This document shows, in pieces, positions 62,159-64,000 of a stretch of DNA of 64,000 bases (positions within the stretch are counted from its first letter, which is position 1; each line of letters starts with the position of its first letter). Under the pieces are notes generated by a model. That model did not search any database, was not told the origin of the DNA, and saw only the letters and a list, made by a program, of their open reading frames with translations. Both the position numbers and the translations under genes were made by a program. This stretch comes from Actinomyces sp. Marseille-P3109 (GTDB lineage Bacteria; Actinomycetota; Actinomycetes; Actinomycetales; Actinomycetaceae), in the NCBI RefSeq assembly GCF_900323545.1, contig NZ_OOHN01000008.1:1851144-1915143 (forward strand), written 5' to 3'.

Positions 62159-63148
62159 TCAGCCGAAGTGGGGCCGGTTCGGGTCCGCCTGCCAGGAGGT
62201 GTAGGAGGAGGTGACGATGTCGTCCAGGTCGTGCTCGGCCCTCCACCCCAGGACCTCGCCGATGCGGGTGGCGTTGCCGATGAGCTGGGGCGGGTCGCCG
62301 GCGCGGCGGGCGAGCTCCTCAGAGGCCAGGTCCAGTCCCGTGGAGGCGATCACCTTGGAAACGACCTCGCGCACCGAAGCGCCGTGGCCGGTGCCGACGT
62401 TGAAGACGTGCTCGGCCATCTCCTGGCCGCCGGCCAGGTAGTCCAAGGCAGCGATGTGCGCGACGGCCAGGTCCTTGACGTGGATGTAGTCGCGCACGCA
62501 GGTGCCGTCGGGGGTCGGGTAGTCGGTGCCGAAGATCTTGGGGGTCTCGCCCTTGGAGAGACGGTCGAGCACCATGGGAATGAGGTTGAGGGTGGCCATG
62601 TCACCCAGGTCGTCCCAGCCGGCGCCGGCGACGTTGAAGTAGCGCAGGCCGGCCCAGCGCAGCCCCCAGGCCTTCTCGGCGTCGGCCATCATCCACTCGC
62701 CGATGAGCTTGGTCTCGCCGTAGGGGTTGATGGGGTGGCAGTCGATGTCCTCGGGTACGACCTCCACCGGGGGCATGCCGTAGACGGCCGCCGAGGAGGA
62801 GAAGATCATCTGGTTGACACCGGCCTTCTCCATGGCCAGCAGCATGTTCGCCAGACCGCCCACGTTCTGCTGGTAGTACCAGGCGGGGCGCTCCACGGAC
62901 TCCCCCACCTGCTTGCGGGCCGCGAAGTGAATGACGGCGGTGACGCCGCGCGAGCCCATGACCTCGGCAAGAGCCTCGGGGGCCTGGCCACTGGCGACGT
63001 CGAGCTCGACCAGGTCGGCTCCCGTGACTCGCTCCGGCGTTCCGTAGGAGAGGTCATCGACGACGACGACCTCCTCACCGCGCTCGAGGAGAAGTCGGAC
63101 CACATGCGCGCCGATGTAGCCGGCGCCTCCAGCAACGAGAATGCTCAT
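62159..63148 (-). CDS. galE: UDP-glucose/UDP-GlcNAc 4-epimerase (GalE)
   Basis: A 329-aa NAD-dependent SDR that interconverts UDP-Glc and UDP-Gal (and possibly their N-acetyl forms). VAGGAGYIGAHVVRLL binds NAD; SSSAAVYG and YGETK (Y143/K147) form the active site; RYFNVAGA, VRDYIHVKDLA and NVGTGHGASVREV are GalE hallmarks. It supplies galactose-type precursors for the glycans above. TAGACT ends six bases before ATG 63148 (leaderless). Confidence 0.95.
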   Translation of the reverse strand: MSILVAGGAGYIGAHVVRLLLERGEEVVVVDDLSYGTPERVTGADLVELDVASGQAPEALAEVMGSRGVTAVIHFAARKQVGESVERPAWYYQQNVGGLANMLLAMEKAGVNQMIFSSSAAVYGMPPVEVVPEDIDCHPINPYGETKLIGEWMMADAEKAWGLRWAGLRYFNVAGAGWDDLGDMATLNLIPMVLDRLSKGETPKIFGTDYPTPDGTCVRDYIHVKDLAVAHIAALDYLAGGQEMAEHVFNVGTGHGASVREVVSKVIASTGLDLASEELARRAGDPPQLIGNATRIGEVLGWRAEHDLDDIVTSSYTSWQADPNRPHFG

Positions 63149-63154
63149 GCCCTC

Positions 63155-63160
63155 AGTCTA
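63155..63160 (-). promoter_or_regulatory. -10 box (TAGACT) of leaderless galE
   Basis: Reverse-strand TAGACT ends six bases before ATG 63148. Confidence 0.5.
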
Positions 63161-63269
63161 CACACGATCCCCCAGAACCGAACAGAAACGAACTTAGATA
63201 TCGCCCCGAAACCCTGCGTCGTCGCGCACTCAGGAGCCGTAGCACCACACCCACAATCAGTCCTAGCAT

Positions 63270-63886
63270 CATGGTAGGACCACCCCCTGGGTATACGTTC
63301 CGGTCGCTCTCATCTTCGGGATCACCCCGGACCCGACGCCATACTTGAGCTTCGCAGATCACTGGCTCACGACGTCAAGCACGGAGCGGCCATTGCCCCT
63401 GGAGCAGCCACCGGCTCGCTGGCGTGGAGGATCGCGGCCGTCGCCGGCGTCGCGACATTCGTCACCCAGGTACCGACGGCTTTCGAGATTCTCCGTTGGG
63501 CGGGCGCGATCTACCTGGGGTTTCTCGGGGCGCAGTCGATCACCAAGGCAGGAAAGTGGATCACACCAGGGAGCCCTGAAACGCTATCGAAGACTGTGCC
63601 CGCGTCGAGGGCCTTTTGGACCGGCCTCATCGCGGATCTCCTCAATCCGAAGATGGGGGTCTTCTACCTCGCGGTGATCCCGCAGTTCATTCCCCGAGGC
63701 GGGCCTGGCGTGGTCGATGGCGCTCATGGCGATCGAGTTCGTCATCGCGACCATCGCCTGCCCATGTACGCGGTACTCGCGTCATCCGCGAGAAAGATCC
63801 TCACTCGGTGCACAGTCGCGGCCTGGATGGAACGAGTCCTCGGCGGCGTGCTCGTGGGCTTCGGAGTCCGCGTAGCAGTCGGGTAA
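63270..63886 (+). pseudogene. Decayed LysE/RhtB-family exporter gene
   Basis: Pieces of a LysE-type amino-acid exporter occur in order but in different frames: VPVALIFGITP (frame of 63297), then PGPDAILELRRSLAHDVKHG, LRWAGAIYLGFLGAQSITKAG and FWTGLIADLLNPKMGVFYLAVIPQFIPRGG in the next frame, then AGLAWSMALMAIEFVIATIA in a third, and a C-terminal YAVLASSARKIL to WMERVLGGVLVGFGVRVAVG in the second again. At least three frame changes and a missing start make it nonfunctional. Confidence 0.8.
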
Positions 63887-64000
63887 GTCTCACGCGCCAC
63901 TCCAACGCGCGTGGTGTCGGTCTGCACCGTCGCAGCCGTGCTGCCCGGCCATCCGCCTACACTGCACGACCCTCAGGTGCCGTTGAAGGGGACATCGATA

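Noticed and set aside
63887..64000. Last 114 bases after the LysE remnant
   Set aside because: No gene start, RNA gene or repeat that I can support; any feature would run off the window edge.

Overview
The window is high-GC actinobacterial DNA. Heavy G/C at third codon positions, frequent GTG starts, a WbbL-type rhamnosyltransferase, LytR-CpsA-Psr (LCP) ligases and hydrolases with choline-binding-type repeats together suggest an Actinomyces-like (oral) species; this is inference from gene content. Almost the whole 64 kb is one large cell-surface glycan locus. I saw no rRNA, tRNA, CRISPR array or intact insertion sequence.

Layout. (1) 0.2-12.3 kb: dTDP-L-rhamnose genes rfbC, rfbA and rfbD; a phosphocholine module (a winged-helix/LicC-like/LicA-like fusion plus LicD); a first Wzx-type flippase; a glycosyltransferase (GT); and a block of GT2, DUF2304 and DUF2142 genes. 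(2) 12.4-15.8 kb: three forward GTs. (3) 15.9-29.0 kb: a reverse-strand operon for a rhamnan-type polymer with an ABC exporter (Wzt/Wzm), two RgpF-family proteins, two short-chain dehydrogenases, an acyltransferase and a three-part GtrB/GtrA/GT-C side-chain system. (4) 29.1-36.2 kb: two choline-binding-type cell-wall hydrolases flanking rfbB, then a small lipoprotein. (5) 36.3-48.8 kb: two DUF6541-type membrane proteins, a nucleotide-sugar dehydrogenase, three GTs, an asparagine-synthetase-like protein and a UDP-GlcNAc 2-epimerase-type enzyme. (6) 48.9-51.1 kb: an AT-richer island with an orphan membrane protein, nested inverted repeats and two inverted copies of a terminal-inverted-repeat element. 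(7) 51.1-56.6 kb: a GT, a second flippase and a WbpB/WbpE/WbpD-like trio for a diacetamido uronic acid. (8) 56.9-63.2 kb: a GT2/DUF2304 pair, wbbL, two LCP ligases (the second with a frame-breaking 35-bp tandem duplication) and galE. (9) The right edge holds a decayed LysE-family gene.

How the genes could work together: RfbABCD supply dTDP-rhamnose. WbbL starts the chain on a lipid-linked GlcNAc, and RgpF proteins and GTs extend it. Wzm/Wzt or a Wzx flippase exports it. Three polyprenyl-phosphate-sugar synthases feed membrane-embedded GT-C-like enzymes that add side chains on the outside, and LCP proteins ligate the finished glycan to the wall. The LicC/LicA/LicD module would add phosphocholine, which the choline-binding-type hydrolases encoded 25 kb away could use as a docking ligand. 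This link is the most interesting system in the window.

A recurring feature is a TANNNT hexamer ending six or seven bases before the start codon, seen at eight genes. It suggests that many transcripts here are leaderless.
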